This document shows, piece by piece, positions 39,450 through 47,698 of a stretch of DNA of 64,000 nt. The notes beneath the pieces are model-generated. The model searched no databases. It saw only the letters and a program-made list of their open reading frames with translations, and was not told where the DNA came from. The stretch is from Catenuloplanes atrovinosus (lineage in GTDB: Bacteria; Actinomycetota; Actinomycetes; Mycobacteriales; Micromonosporaceae), in NCBI RefSeq assembly GCF_031458235.1, contig NZ_JAVDYB010000001.1:5628001-5692000 (forward strand), given 5' to 3'. Each line of letters begins with the position of its first letter. The first letter of the stretch is position 1. Made by a program: the position numbers and the translations under genes.

Positions 39450-40118
39450 ATGTCGACCAGCCCTGCGCCGACGACGCGTACCAAGGTCCTTCTCGTCGAC
39501 GATCACGACCTGATCCGAAAGGGACTTCGGCACGCATTCGAGCGCGACCGGCAATTCGAGGTGGTCGGTGAGGCCGCCACCGCCGCCGAGGCGGTCCGCC
39601 AGGCCGGCGCGCTCCAGCCCGACGTGGTCATCATGGACCTTCGCCTGCCCGACGGCAGCGGCCTGGAGGCCACCCGGGCGCTGCGGAAGAACAGCTCCAC
39701 CATGGGCATCGTGGTCCTGACCATGTACGCGGGCGACGACCAGCTCTTCGGCGCGCTGGAGGCGGGCGCCTCCGCGTTCGTGCCGAAGACCGCGCCGGCC
39801 GACGAGGTGGTGGCCGCCGCGCGGCACGCCGCCTCCGCGCCCAGCGCGTTCACCGCGGCCGATCTGGCCGAGGCGATGAAGCGGCGGCTCGCGCCGTCCG
39901 GTCCGCAACTGTCCCCGCGCGAGGGTCAGGTGCTGCGCCTCCTCGCCGACGGCATGAGCGTGGCCGGCATCGCGAAACAGCTCTTCGTCAGCGAGTCGAC
40001 GGCCAAGACGCACATTTCCAAGCTGTACGAGAAGCTCGGCGCCGCTAATCGCGCGCAGGCGCTGATGACCGCGCTCCGGCTCGGTCTTCTCGAGGCGCCG
40101 GACGCGCCGAAGTTCTGA
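39450..40118 (+). CDS. LuxR/NarL family response regulator
   Basis: 222 aa. Receiver domain (about 10-130) has VLLVDDHDLIRKGL and phosphoacceptor Asp63 in VVIMDLRLPDGSG, with Thr and Lys of the active site (VVLTMYA; VPKTAPAD). The C-terminal helix-turn-helix reads LSPREGQVLRLLADGMSVAGIAKQLFVSESTAKTHISKLYEKLGA. ATG 39450 has AGGGGAG before it and lies 7 bp after the kinase stop. A T-tailed terminator follows at 40.17 kb. Confidence 0.95.
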   Translation: MSTSPAPTTRTKVLLVDDHDLIRKGLRHAFERDRQFEVVGEAATAAEAVRQAGALQPDVVIMDLRLPDGSGLEATRALRKNSSTMGIVVLTMYAGDDQLFGALEAGASAFVPKTAPADEVVAAARHAASAPSAFTAADLAEAMKRRLAPSGPQLSPREGQVLRLLADGMSVAGIAKQLFVSESTAKTHISKLYEKLGAANRAQALMTALRLGLLEAPDAPKF

Positions 40119-40171
40119 ACGATTCCATTTCTTCGCTGGAGTCCCACTACGGCGGGCGCACCTTTCTTCCG

Positions 40172-40189
40172 AGGCGCGCTCGCCTTTTT
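40172..40189 (+). terminator. Rho-independent terminator after the response regulator gene
   Basis: AGGCG-CGCT-CGCCT followed by TTTTT. Short stem with a true T-tract, unusual in this GC-rich window, 54 bp after the stop codon. Confidence 0.6.
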
Positions 40190-40369
40190 GGTGCCGCCCG
40201 GTGCCCGATCGGTGGATGTCCTTTGTGACGCCCGGCCGGGCGCGCCCCGCCGGGCCCCGGGGCGGATCATCGACCGGAGGGGATATTCGGTACGGTCTGG
40301 ATAGCCGGGCACGGACCGGGCAGAATAGCACCGGCCTCGATCCAGATTCCGTCATTGAGGGGCGCGACC

Positions 40370-41179
40370 ATGCATCGGCCCGAGTGGGCACCGGAGAGCA
40401 TCGACATCGAGCGGCCCAGCGTCGCCCGGATGTACGACTACTACCTCGGCGGATCACACAACTTCGCGGTGGACCGCGCCGCCGCGCAAGCGATGATCGC
40501 GGCTGTCCCCGAGGCGCCGCTGATGGCGCAGGCCAACCGCGCGTTCATGCGCCGTGCCGTGCGCTACCTCGCCTCGCAGGGGGTGCGGCAGTTCCTCGAC
40601 ATCGGCTCCGGCATCCCCACCGTGGGCAACGTGCACGAGATCGCCCAGCAGGTGCGGCCGGGGGCCCGCGTGGCGTACGCGGACATCGACCCGATCGCGG
40701 TCGCGCACGCGCGGGAGATCCTGGCCGGTGACGACCACACCGTGGTCATCCAGGCCGACCTGCGCGACCCGGAGTCCATCGTGCACCATCCGGACGTGCG
40801 CGCGCTGCTCGACTTCGACGAGCCGATCGCGGTGCTGGTCGTGGCCGTCACACACTTCATCCCGGACTCCGACGACCCGGCCGGGCTGATCGCGCGCCTG
40901 CGCGACACGCTCGCGCCCGGCAGTTACCTGGTGCTCTCCCAGGCCAGCGACGAGGGCCGCACGGACGAGGAGCGCGCCGAGGGCCAGGCGGTCTACCGGC
41001 AGACCGACAACCCGTTGCGGGCCCGCGACCGCGCCACGCTGCTGCCCTGGTTCGACGGCTTCGAGCTGCTGGAGCCCGGGCTGGTGTGGGTGCCGCTGTG
41101 GCGCCCGGACCCGACGGACAACACCGAGGACGCGGAGCGCGTGGTCTTCCTCGGCGGCGTGGGCAGGCTTGGTGGCTGA
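40370..41179 (+). CDS. SAM-dependent methyltransferase, actinobacterial PF04672 type
   Basis: 269 aa. It opens with the family signature SVARMYDYYLGGSHNFAVDR, followed by the SAM-binding motif FLDIGSGIPTVGNVHEIA, VAYADIDPIAVAHA and VVAVTHFIPD. The family is expanded in actinomycetes and its substrates are mostly unknown. ATG 40370 follows GAGGGGCGCGACC. It overlaps the GGDEF-EAL gene by 8 bp, so the two are co-translated. Confidence 0.9.
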   Translation: MHRPEWAPESIDIERPSVARMYDYYLGGSHNFAVDRAAAQAMIAAVPEAPLMAQANRAFMRRAVRYLASQGVRQFLDIGSGIPTVGNVHEIAQQVRPGARVAYADIDPIAVAHAREILAGDDHTVVIQADLRDPESIVHHPDVRALLDFDEPIAVLVVAVTHFIPDSDDPAGLIARLRDTLAPGSYLVLSQASDEGRTDEERAEGQAVYRQTDNPLRARDRATLLPWFDGFELLEPGLVWVPLWRPDPTDNTEDAERVVFLGGVGRLGG

Positions 41180-42890
41180 GGACGAGGCGGGGATCGCCGC
41201 GTTCGCGCGCGCCTGGGCCAAGGCGATCTCCGGAACCAGCTACATCCCGATGAGCCAGGGCGAACTGGAGGAGCGGCTGCGCGCGCTCACCGGCGAGTTG
41301 CGGGACGCGCTGCTGGCCGAGCCGTTCAGCCTGCGGCGCGGCTACCGCGTGGGCGGCGCGCTGGTCCGGGCGCACGTGGTCTCCGCGGAAGGGCTCGGCC
41401 GTACCATCGAGATCCTCGACCAGCGGCTGGTGCGCGACCTGGGCCTGCCGGACGCCGGCGGCCGGATGGCCCGGCTGCTCGGCACGGTCGCCACCGGCTA
41501 CGCCCGCGCGCTGCGCGACCGCACGCTCGACGAGCAGGAGTCGATACGGCGCGCCGCGATGGTCGCCCGCGAGGAGGCGGAGAGCGCACTGCGGGAGAGC
41601 GAGTCGCGGTTCCGGCACCAGGCCACCCACGACTCGCTGACCGGCCTGCCGAACCGGGCGCTGTTCACCGACCGGCTGCGGGCCGCGTTCGCCGGCCCGC
41701 CGCGCCGGCTCGCGGTCTGCTTCCTCGACCTCGACGGCTTCAAGATGGTCAACGACTCGCTCGGCCACCACGCCGGTGACCTGCTGCTGGTGGAGGTGGC
41801 CCGGCGGCTGGCCCGCAGCGTCGGCGAGCACCTGGTGGCGCGGCTCGGCGGCGACGAGTTCGTGATCCTGATCGAGGGCACCACCTGCACCGAGGACGCG
41901 GTGAAGGTGGCGGACGCGGCGCTCGCCGCGATCAACGAGCCGGTCGAGGTGGACGGCCAGCGGCTGGAGGTCTCCGCCAGCATCGGCATCGTGGAGCGGG
42001 AGACCGGCGGCTCCTCCCCCAGCGACGTGATGCGCGCGGCCGACATCACGCTGCACTGGGCCAAGGAGGCCGGCAAGGGGCGCTGGGCGCTGTTCGACCC
42101 GGACCGCAACGAGCGGGAGATCGCGCGGTACACGCTGTCCTCGTCCATGCCGGCGGCGCTGGAGCGCGGCGAGTTCTTCGTCGACTACCAGCCGCTGGTC
42201 GCGCTGGACGGCGGCCGGCTGCGCGGCGTGGAGGCGCTGGTCCGCTGGCGGCACCCGACGCTCGGCGTGCTGCGGCCGGACCGGTTCGTCGGACTGGCCG
42301 AGGAGACCGGCCTGATCGTCCGGCTCGGCGCGTGGGTGCTCGGCGAGGCGTGCGCGCAGGCCCGCCGCTGGCTGGACGCCAGCCCGGACGCGCCGTTCGT
42401 CAGCGTCAACCTGGCGGTCCGGCAGATCGGCGACCCCGGGCTGATCGCCGAGGTGACCGAGGTGCTGGCCCGCACCGGCCTGCCGCCGGACCGGCTCCAA
42501 CTCGAGATCACCGAGAGCGACGCGATGGCCGGCGTGGACCTCGGCGTGCTGGACGCGCTCGCCTCGATGGGCGTGCGGCTGGCGATCGACGACTTCGGCA
42601 CCGGCTACTCGAACCTGGCGTACCTGCGGCACCTGCCGGTCCGCGAACTGAAGGTGGCCGGCGCGTTCGTGGAGGGCCTGCGCACCGGCGACTCCCCGGT
42701 CGACGAGAAGATCATGGCGACGCTGGTGGCGCTGGCGCACACGCTCGACCTGACCGTCACCGCGGAGAACGTGGAGACCGCGGGCCAGGCCGCCCGGCTG
42801 CGCGCGATCGGCTGCGACTCCGCGCAGGGCTGGCACTTCGGCCACCCCGGCCCGCCGTCCGCGATCGACGACCAGCTAGGAGCTGCGTGA
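41172..42890 (+). CDS. GGDEF-EAL protein (diguanylate cyclase/phosphodiesterase)
   Basis: 572 aa. The N-terminal helical sensor-like region (about 1-145) is of unknown type and has no membrane helix. The GGDEF domain (about 150-315) has the intact active site RLGGDEFVIL. The EAL domain (about 325-565) has EALVRW, SVNLAVRQ, QLEITES, AIDDFGTGYS, VTAENVET and QGWHFGHP, so the catalytic residues are present, although the LKID motif reads LKVAGAF. It both makes and degrades cyclic di-GMP in principle. It overlaps the methyltransferase gene upstream (8 bp) and the convergent ABC gene (15 bp). Confidence 0.93.
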   Translation: MAEDEAGIAAFARAWAKAISGTSYIPMSQGELEERLRALTGELRDALLAEPFSLRRGYRVGGALVRAHVVSAEGLGRTIEILDQRLVRDLGLPDAGGRMARLLGTVATGYARALRDRTLDEQESIRRAAMVAREEAESALRESESRFRHQATHDSLTGLPNRALFTDRLRAAFAGPPRRLAVCFLDLDGFKMVNDSLGHHAGDLLLVEVARRLARSVGEHLVARLGGDEFVILIEGTTCTEDAVKVADAALAAINEPVEVDGQRLEVSASIGIVERETGGSSPSDVMRAADITLHWAKEAGKGRWALFDPDRNEREIARYTLSSSMPAALERGEFFVDYQPLVALDGGRLRGVEALVRWRHPTLGVLRPDRFVGLAEETGLIVRLGAWVLGEACAQARRWLDASPDAPFVSVNLAVRQIGDPGLIAEVTEVLARTGLPPDRLQLEITESDAMAGVDLGVLDALASMGVRLAIDDFGTGYSNLAYLRHLPVRELKVAGAFVEGLRTGDSPVDEKIMATLVALAHTLDLTVTAENVETAGQAARLRAIGCDSAQGWHFGHPGPPSAIDDQLGAA

Positions 42891-44765
42891 GTACGCCTCC
42901 GCCTGCAGCGTGAACAGCTCCGCGTAGAGGCCGCCGCGCGCCATCAGCGTGTCGTGGTCGCCCTGCTCGGCCAGCGCGCCGTGGTCGAACACCAGGATCA
43001 GGTCCGCGGTGCGTACGCTGGCCAGGTGGTGCGTGATCAGCACGACCGTGCGCCCCTCGGCCAGCTCCCGCAGCCGCTGGTAGACGTCGTGCTCGGCCCG
43101 GGCGTCCAGGTTCGCGGTCGGCTCGTCGCAGATCAGCAGCGCGGCGTCGCGGAAGAACGCGCGGCTGACCGCGAGCCGCTGCCACTGGCCACCGGACAGG
43201 TCCGCGCCGTCGGTGAAGTGCCGGGACAGCAGCGTCTCGTACTTCCGCGGCAGCTCCACGATGAAGTCGTGCGCGTCGCCGGCGCGGGCCGCGTGCTCCA
43301 CGTCGTCCTGACCGGCCGCCCGGTCGTACCGTCCGATGGTGATGTTGTCCCTCGCGGTCAGCGGCCAGTGCGTCGGCTCCTGCATCACCACCGCCACGCC
43401 CTCCCGCACACTGTCCGGCCGGTAGTCGTCCAGCACCACGCCGTCCCAGCTCACCGTGCCGCTCTCCGGCCGGTACAGCCCCGCGAGGATCTTCGCGAGC
43501 GTCGACTTGCCGGACCCGTTCTCGCCGACCAGCGCGACCGTCTGCCCCCGGCGCAGCGTCAGACTGACCCCGTCCACCGCGAGCTTCTCCGCGCCCGGAT
43601 AGCGGAAGCTCACCCGATCGAGCCGCATCTCCTCGAACGTCCGCGGCGCCGTCCCGGCCGTGTCCGGCTCCGCGTGCTGCCGCGCCAGCGCGCAGAACGC
43701 CTGGTAGTCCGCGAAGTACAGGCCCTCCTCGTACAGGTGCCGGATGGTGAACGCCACCTGCGACAGCGCCCCGATCCCAGTACCGATCGCGTAGGCCGCC
43801 GCGCCGCCGACGGCCAACTCCATCCGCCCGGTCATCAGAAGCCAGATCATCACGGCGTACGTCAGCCCGGTCGCCGCCGCACCGAGCGCGGTCCCGGCCA
43901 GCGTGGTCCACACCTGTCGTTCCATCACCCGGATGTGCGCCCGCGTCTCCGTGTCCAGCAGCCGCCGCACCTCGGCAAGCAGAAACTCCCGCAGCGTGAA
44001 CGCCCTCAGCTCCGGCGCCGCGTCCCGGTCGGCGAGCAGGTCGGACAGCATGTAGCGGCGGCGGTACAGCGACGTCAGCCGCAGCCGCTGCCGGTAGTCC
44101 AGCCGCGCGGACCGTACCGCCGCCCACGCGGTCGGCACCACGGCCAGCACCAGCAGCGGCAGCAGGACCGGATGCAGCACGGCCAGCACCCCACCGGCCG
44201 CCACCAGCGCGATCACGTTGGTCCCCAACTCGATCGCCTGATCCACCAGCGACTGCGACGCGAACGTGCCACGGTCGCGGGCCCGGTACATGGTGTCGCG
44301 CCAGGCCGCGTCGTCGAAGACCGCCAGGTCGGCCCGGGTGGTCAACTCCAGCAGCCGCAACTCGGCCGCGCGGCTCACCAGCGGCGACAGCCGGCCATGG
44401 GCCGCGGTGGCGGCGGACGACAGCAGCGTCCGAACGGCGCTGGCCGCCGCGAAGATCAGGACGGACGGGATGGCGGCCCTGACCCGCTCCGGCGTCGGCC
44501 CCTCGGCCAGCAGCCCATCGAGCACCCCCACTACGCTGACCAGGCCGATCGCCCCGACCGCGCCGCCGGCAAGCTGAAGGAGGACGACGGCGAGGGTGAT
44601 GCGAGGGCTGCTCTCCCAGGCCAGGCGCCACGCCTGAGCCAGAAGTCTGGGCAGGCGGCGCAGCATCCGCCAAAATCCGGCGCTGGCCGCCTCGGCACTG
44701 CTCTTCAGCCAGTAGGGAACCTCGAGTTCGGGTTCGTCATCACGCTCATCGACCGCGGTCGTCAC
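42876..44765 (-). CDS. ABC transporter, fused permease and ATP-binding protein
   Basis: 629-aa half-transporter exporter. Six membrane helices lie within about 50-350; the ATPase (about 375-620) has VALVGENGSGKSTLAKIL (Walker A), a Q-loop at VVMQEPTHWP, the signature LSGGQWQRLAVSRAF, Walker B ALLICDEPTANLD and the switch His in VLITHHLA. It must dimerise to work. Substrate unknown. GTG 44765 fits the GGAA site; ATG 44786 lacks one. The gene-free repeat island starts about 120 bp upstream. Confidence 0.92.
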   Translation of the reverse strand: MTTAVDERDDEPELEVPYWLKSSAEAASAGFWRMLRRLPRLLAQAWRLAWESSPRITLAVVLLQLAGGAVGAIGLVSVVGVLDGLLAEGPTPERVRAAIPSVLIFAAASAVRTLLSSAATAAHGRLSPLVSRAAELRLLELTTRADLAVFDDAAWRDTMYRARDRGTFASQSLVDQAIELGTNVIALVAAGGVLAVLHPVLLPLLVLAVVPTAWAAVRSARLDYRQRLRLTSLYRRRYMLSDLLADRDAAPELRAFTLREFLLAEVRRLLDTETRAHIRVMERQVWTTLAGTALGAAATGLTYAVMIWLLMTGRMELAVGGAAAYAIGTGIGALSQVAFTIRHLYEEGLYFADYQAFCALARQHAEPDTAGTAPRTFEEMRLDRVSFRYPGAEKLAVDGVSLTLRRGQTVALVGENGSGKSTLAKILAGLYRPESGTVSWDGVVLDDYRPDSVREGVAVVMQEPTHWPLTARDNITIGRYDRAAGQDDVEHAARAGDAHDFIVELPRKYETLLSRHFTDGADLSGGQWQRLAVSRAFFRDAALLICDEPTANLDARAEHDVYQRLRELAEGRTVVLITHHLASVRTADLILVFDHGALAEQGDHDTLMARGGLYAELFTLQAEAYSRSS

Positions 44766-44887
44766 CACACTTCCAGTACGGCACATGTCGATGCGTTGTG
44801 CGAAGAGGGCGGGGCTACTCAATCACGCAGCTTGCGCTGCGTGGGAGGGCGCGCATGGCGGGCGCAGCTCCGTTCTCGGGTGCGCGA

Positions 44888-45525
44888 CTGGTCCGCGTCG
44901 CGGCGGGCGGCCAGCCCGCGTCACGGCGGACGGCCGGCCCGCGTCACGGCGGACGGCCGGCCGGCGTCACGGCGGGCGGCCGGCCCGCGTCACGGCGGGC
45001 GGCCGGCCGGCGTCACGGCGGGCGGCCGGCCCGCGTCACGGCGGGCGGCCGGCCCGCGTCACGGCGGGCGGCCGGCCCGCGTCACGGCGGGCGGCCGGCC
45101 CGCGTCACGGCGGGCGGCCGGCCCGCGTCACGGCGGGCGGCCGGCCCGCGTCACGGCGGGCGGCCGGCCCGCGTCACGGCGGGCGGCCGGCCCGCGTCAC
45201 GGCGGGCGGCCGGCCCGCGTCACAGCGGGCGGCCGGCCCGCGTCGCGACGCACGGCCGGCCCGCGTCACGGCGCACGGCCGGCCCGCGTCACGGCGCACG
45301 GCTGGCCCGCGTCACAGCAGGCGACTGGCCCGCGTCACAGCGGGCGACTGGCCCGCGTCACAGCGGGCGGCCGGCCCGCGGCGCCACGGCGGGCGACTGG
45401 CCCGCGCCACGGCGGCGGCCGGCCCGCGCCACGGCGCACGGCTGGCCCGCGTCACAGCAGGCGGCTGGCCCGCGTCACAGTGGGCGGCCGGCCCGCGCCA
45501 CGGCGGGCGGCTAGCCTGCCTCGCG
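44888..45525. repeat. 23-bp GC-rich minisatellite, about 28 copies
   Basis: Direct repeats with a 23-bp period, each with GGCCGGCC and CCCGCGTCACGG. Central units (about 44985-45235) are identical or nearly so; units at the right end diverge (GCGCACGG, GCGACTGG variants, and small indels after 45375). Because 23 is not a multiple of 3, all frames cycle through the same three peptides and remain open for over 200 codons; these are not genes. There are no unique spacers, so it is not a CRISPR array. Confidence 0.92.
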
Positions 45526-45571
45526 GTGCGCGGCGGGTCTTTCCTTATCGGTTCTCCACCGGCCGTCCATG

Positions 45572-45598
45572 AATATCGGGCGCTTCGCGCCCGATATT
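45572..45598. repeat. 12-bp hairpin with ATATCGGGCGC arms
   Basis: AATATCGGGCGC and its exact complement around TTC. The right half plus the following TTTCGTGTTAT recurs as a direct copy at 46278-46299, and CCGATATTTCG recurs again near 46430. It may be a terminator hairpin or a mobile-repeat end. Confidence 0.65.
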
Positions 45599-45640
45599 TC
45601 GTGTTATTGGTGCGGTTGGTCGAGGCATGCGGATAAGGCA

Positions 45641-45858
45641 GCCTCCGGCGGGCCTCTGGCTCCGGGGCATGGGCGTGCGTTGCCTGGTCACGGCGGGTTT
45701 CGTCGGCCCCGTTGTCTTTTCGTGGGTGGTATGGGTTGCGTGTCGTGTGCCTGGCTGCCCCGTCACCGTCTCCCGGGCGAAGCCGAGCAGATCATCGGCA
45801 GGGCCGCCAGCTTTGGTCTCGTCGGTTGTGGTGTCGTCGTTGGTGGCGGCCCTGCCGA
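45641..45858 (+). repeat. Interspersed repeat, copy A (copy B inverted at 62751-62930)
   Basis: From CCTCCGGCGGGCC through GGGGCATGGGCGTGCGT, TGGTCACGGCGGGT, GTGGTATGGGT and CTCCCGGGCGAAGCCG to GGTGGCGGCCCTGC, this region matches the reverse complement of 62751-62930 with moderate divergence. It overlaps the long palindrome at 45750-45903. Confidence 0.8.
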
Positions 45859-45903
45859 TGATCTGCACCCCAAGGGCAGGTCGACGGCGACGGGGCAGCC
45901 AGG
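45750..45903. repeat. 154-bp imperfect palindrome (MITE-like hairpin)
   Basis: Inner arms 45787-45809 and 45844-45866 are perfect 23-bp inverted repeats with a 34-nt centre. Outer arms 45750-45770 and 45883-45903 match at 20 of 21 positions. The arms are separated by 16 nt on both sides, so the whole forms one symmetrical hairpin. No transposase gene is nearby. Confidence 0.85.
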
Positions 45904-45915
45904 CGGTGGCGGTTT

Positions 45916-46100
45916 GCGCTGACGCGCCAACCATTCGCAGTCGCGACTCGCGCTGACCCGCCAACCACCCACCGTCGCGACTCCCGCTGACCCGCCAACC
46001 ACCACAGTCGCCGCTCGCGCTGACCCGCCAACCACCCACAGTCGCGACTCCCGCTGACACGCCAACCACCACAGTCGCCGCTCGCGCTGACGCGCCAAGC
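45916..46100. repeat. Tandem repeats of about 33-35 bp, five to six copies
   Basis: Units begin GCGCTGACNCGCCAACCA and end CAGTCGCGACTC or CAGTCGCCGCTC. The two unit variants alternate, giving a higher-order period near 68 bp. They are non-coding as far as can be seen. Confidence 0.8.
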
Positions 46101-46326
46101 GCCGGCGGTGGCGCCCGCCGCCGGCCACCGGCGGCTTCTGCCGGCACGCCAGCATCGGGGGTTGCGTTCGCACGCGGGCCACCGGTGGCTCGCACTGGTG
46201 GACCGAGCGCCGGTGGTCCGCTTGCCAGATCCGGCGCGGAGCCCGACCCGGGGCTCCGGCGCCCGATCTAGCGGATCGGCGCCCGATATTTCGTGTTATC
46301 GCGCCATGCCGCTGAGGGGCGACGAC

Positions 46327-46387
46327 GGCTATGTATACGTCATCAACGTTATGAGGCCCTCATAACGTTGATGACGTATACATAGCC
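46327..46387. repeat. Perfect 61-bp palindrome, AT-rich
   Basis: Arms 46327-46356 and 46358-46387 are exact 30-bp inverted complements around a single C. The arm starts GGCTATGTATACGTCATC and is about 43 % GC, in strong contrast with the surrounding DNA. It would form a 30-bp cruciform or RNA hairpin. Confidence 0.95.
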
Positions 46388-46486
46388 ACTGGATCTCCCG
46401 CGCGGTGGCCAGCCATCGACCCGACCTGTCCGATATTTCGGCATATCGCGGCGGGGTGCGACAGCGAGGGGGCACGGCGGGACTGG

Positions 46487-46566
46487 CAGGGAGGAGCGCC
46501 AGCGACGACCGGTGCCCGCGGGAGCACCGGGAGGCGGCCACGCCGGGAGTGGGAAAAGGAAAAAGG
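46487..46566 (-). repeat. Dispersed 3' element, copy 3
   Basis: CAGGGAGGAGCGCCAGCGAC...CCGGTGCCCGCGGGAGCA followed by CACGCCGGGAGTGGGAAAAGG, adjoining the 3' end of pimB. The core is identical to copies 2 and 4 at nearly every position. Confidence 0.88.
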
Positions 46567-46596
46567 TCTTCAGGCTGACAGCAGGGCTGTCAGCCT
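46555..46596 (-). terminator. Rho-independent terminator overlapping the end of pimB
   Basis: AGGCTGACAGC and its complement (46586-46596 and 46572-46582) form an 11-bp stem with a 3-nt loop that includes the last codons and part of the stop of pimB. On the minus strand it is followed by GAAGACCTTTTTCCTTTT. Stem plus T-rich tail support termination. Confidence 0.75.
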
Positions 46597-47694
46597 GGCC
46601 GCCTGCTGGTCCCAGCGCCATTCCTTCGCGACCCACTCGCGGCCCGCGGTGCCCAGGCGCCGGGCGAGGGTGGGGTCGGAGAGGAGGGAGACGGCGTGGT
46701 CGGTCAGGGAGGGGAGGTCGCGGCCGCCGACGACGTAGCCGGTTTCGCCGTTCAGTACGGCGTCGGGGGCGCCGCCGGAGTCGCCGGCGATGACGGGGAG
46801 GCCGGTGGCGGAGGCTTCGAGGTAGACGATGCCGAGGCCCTCGACGTCGAGGCCGCGGTTGCGGGTGCGGCAGGGCATGGCGTAGACGTCGCCGGCGGCG
46901 TAGTGGGCGGGGAGCTCGGGCCAGGGGACGCTGCCGGTGAAGATGACGTCGCGGTCGATGCCGTGGTCGCGGGCGAGGCGTTCGAGCGTGGGGCGGTACG
47001 GGCCGCCGCCGACCAGCAGGAGGGCGGCGTCGGGGACGCGGCGGCGGATCTCGGGGAATGCGCGGATCAGCGTGTCCTGGCCCTTGCGGGCGACGAGGCG
47101 GGAGACGCAGACGAGGACGGGGCGGCCGGTGAGCCCGTGCCGGGCGCGGATCTCGTCGCCGCCGGCGTCGGGGTGGTACGTGTCGGCGTCCACGCCGGGG
47201 GCCAGGCGTTGCAGGTCGGTGAGGCCGTGCAGCGCGCGGTCCAGCCGGGTGCGGGTGTACTCCCCCAGGTACGTGATGACGTCGGTGTGGCGGGCGATGC
47301 GGCGCAGCAGGTTGCGGGCGCCGGGGAGCGCGGCCCAGCCGACCTCGTGGCCGTGGGTGAGCGCGACCGCGCGCCGGATGCCGCCGCGGCGGCGCAGCGT
47401 GTCGGCGAGCAGGCCGAGCGGGGCGGCGGCGCCGAACCAGACGGTGTCGCAGTCGTGCGCGCGGGCGAGCTCGGCGGCGCGGCGGGCGACCGCGGGCGTG
47501 GGGACGAGGACGGACGTGTCCTCGCGGACGACCTCGAACGGCTGGGCGGCGTCGAACTCGTCCGCGCCCTTCCAGCGGGACGCGTAGACGACCACGCTGC
47601 CGGCGGGCTGGCGGACCGCGAGGTTGTGCACGAACGACTGGATGCCGCCGGGGCGGGGCGGGAAGTCGTTCGTGACCAGCAGGGTCTTGGTCAC
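46570..47694 (-). CDS. pimB: GT4 mannosyltransferase, PimB-type
   Basis: 374-aa GT-B glycosyltransferase, predicted to transfer mannose from GDP-mannose to phosphatidylinositol mannoside at the cytoplasmic membrane face. TLLVTNDFPPRPGGIQSFV is the N-terminal acceptor-domain start; RLVARKGQDTLIRAFPEI and EGLGIVYLEASATGLPVIAGDSGGAPDAV form the donor site. GTG 47694 is 4 bp after the M48 peptidase stop, so the two are co-transcribed. It matches Rv2188c of the conserved block. The exact lipid acceptor is inferred from family and synteny. Confidence 0.9.
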   Translation of the reverse strand: MTKTLLVTNDFPPRPGGIQSFVHNLAVRQPAGSVVVYASRWKGADEFDAAQPFEVVREDTSVLVPTPAVARRAAELARAHDCDTVWFGAAAPLGLLADTLRRRGGIRRAVALTHGHEVGWAALPGARNLLRRIARHTDVITYLGEYTRTRLDRALHGLTDLQRLAPGVDADTYHPDAGGDEIRARHGLTGRPVLVCVSRLVARKGQDTLIRAFPEIRRRVPDAALLLVGGGPYRPTLERLARDHGIDRDVIFTGSVPWPELPAHYAAGDVYAMPCRTRNRGLDVEGLGIVYLEASATGLPVIAGDSGGAPDAVLNGETGYVVGGRDLPSLTDHAVSLLSDPTLARRLGTAGREWVAKEWRWDQQAARLTALLSA

Positions 47695-47698
47695 GCGG

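Larger units (their letters stand above)
44766..46554. other. Gene-free repeat island
   Basis: About 1.8 kb without a credible gene between the ABC transporter start and the pimB terminator. It contains, in order, the 23-bp minisatellite, a 12-bp hairpin, a repeat shared with 62.8 kb inside a long imperfect palindrome, 33/34-bp tandem repeats, a perfect 61-bp palindrome and one dispersed 3' element. Several frames stay open only because of the GC-rich repeats. Confidence 0.8.

Noticed and set aside
44888-45525. Possible CRISPR array
   Set aside because: Units abut directly with no unique spacers, the unit is too short, and no cas genes are present.
44785-45636. Long overlapping open frames (over 200 codons) made of repeated RHGGRPARVTAGG-type peptides
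   Set aside because: They exist in all forward frames because a 23-bp repeat without stop codons cycles through them. There is no ribosome binding site and no natural protein composition.
45545-46195. 216-codon minus-strand frame across the repeat island
   Set aside because: It is created by the 33/34-bp repeats and GC bias, has no start signal, and crosses the foldback element.
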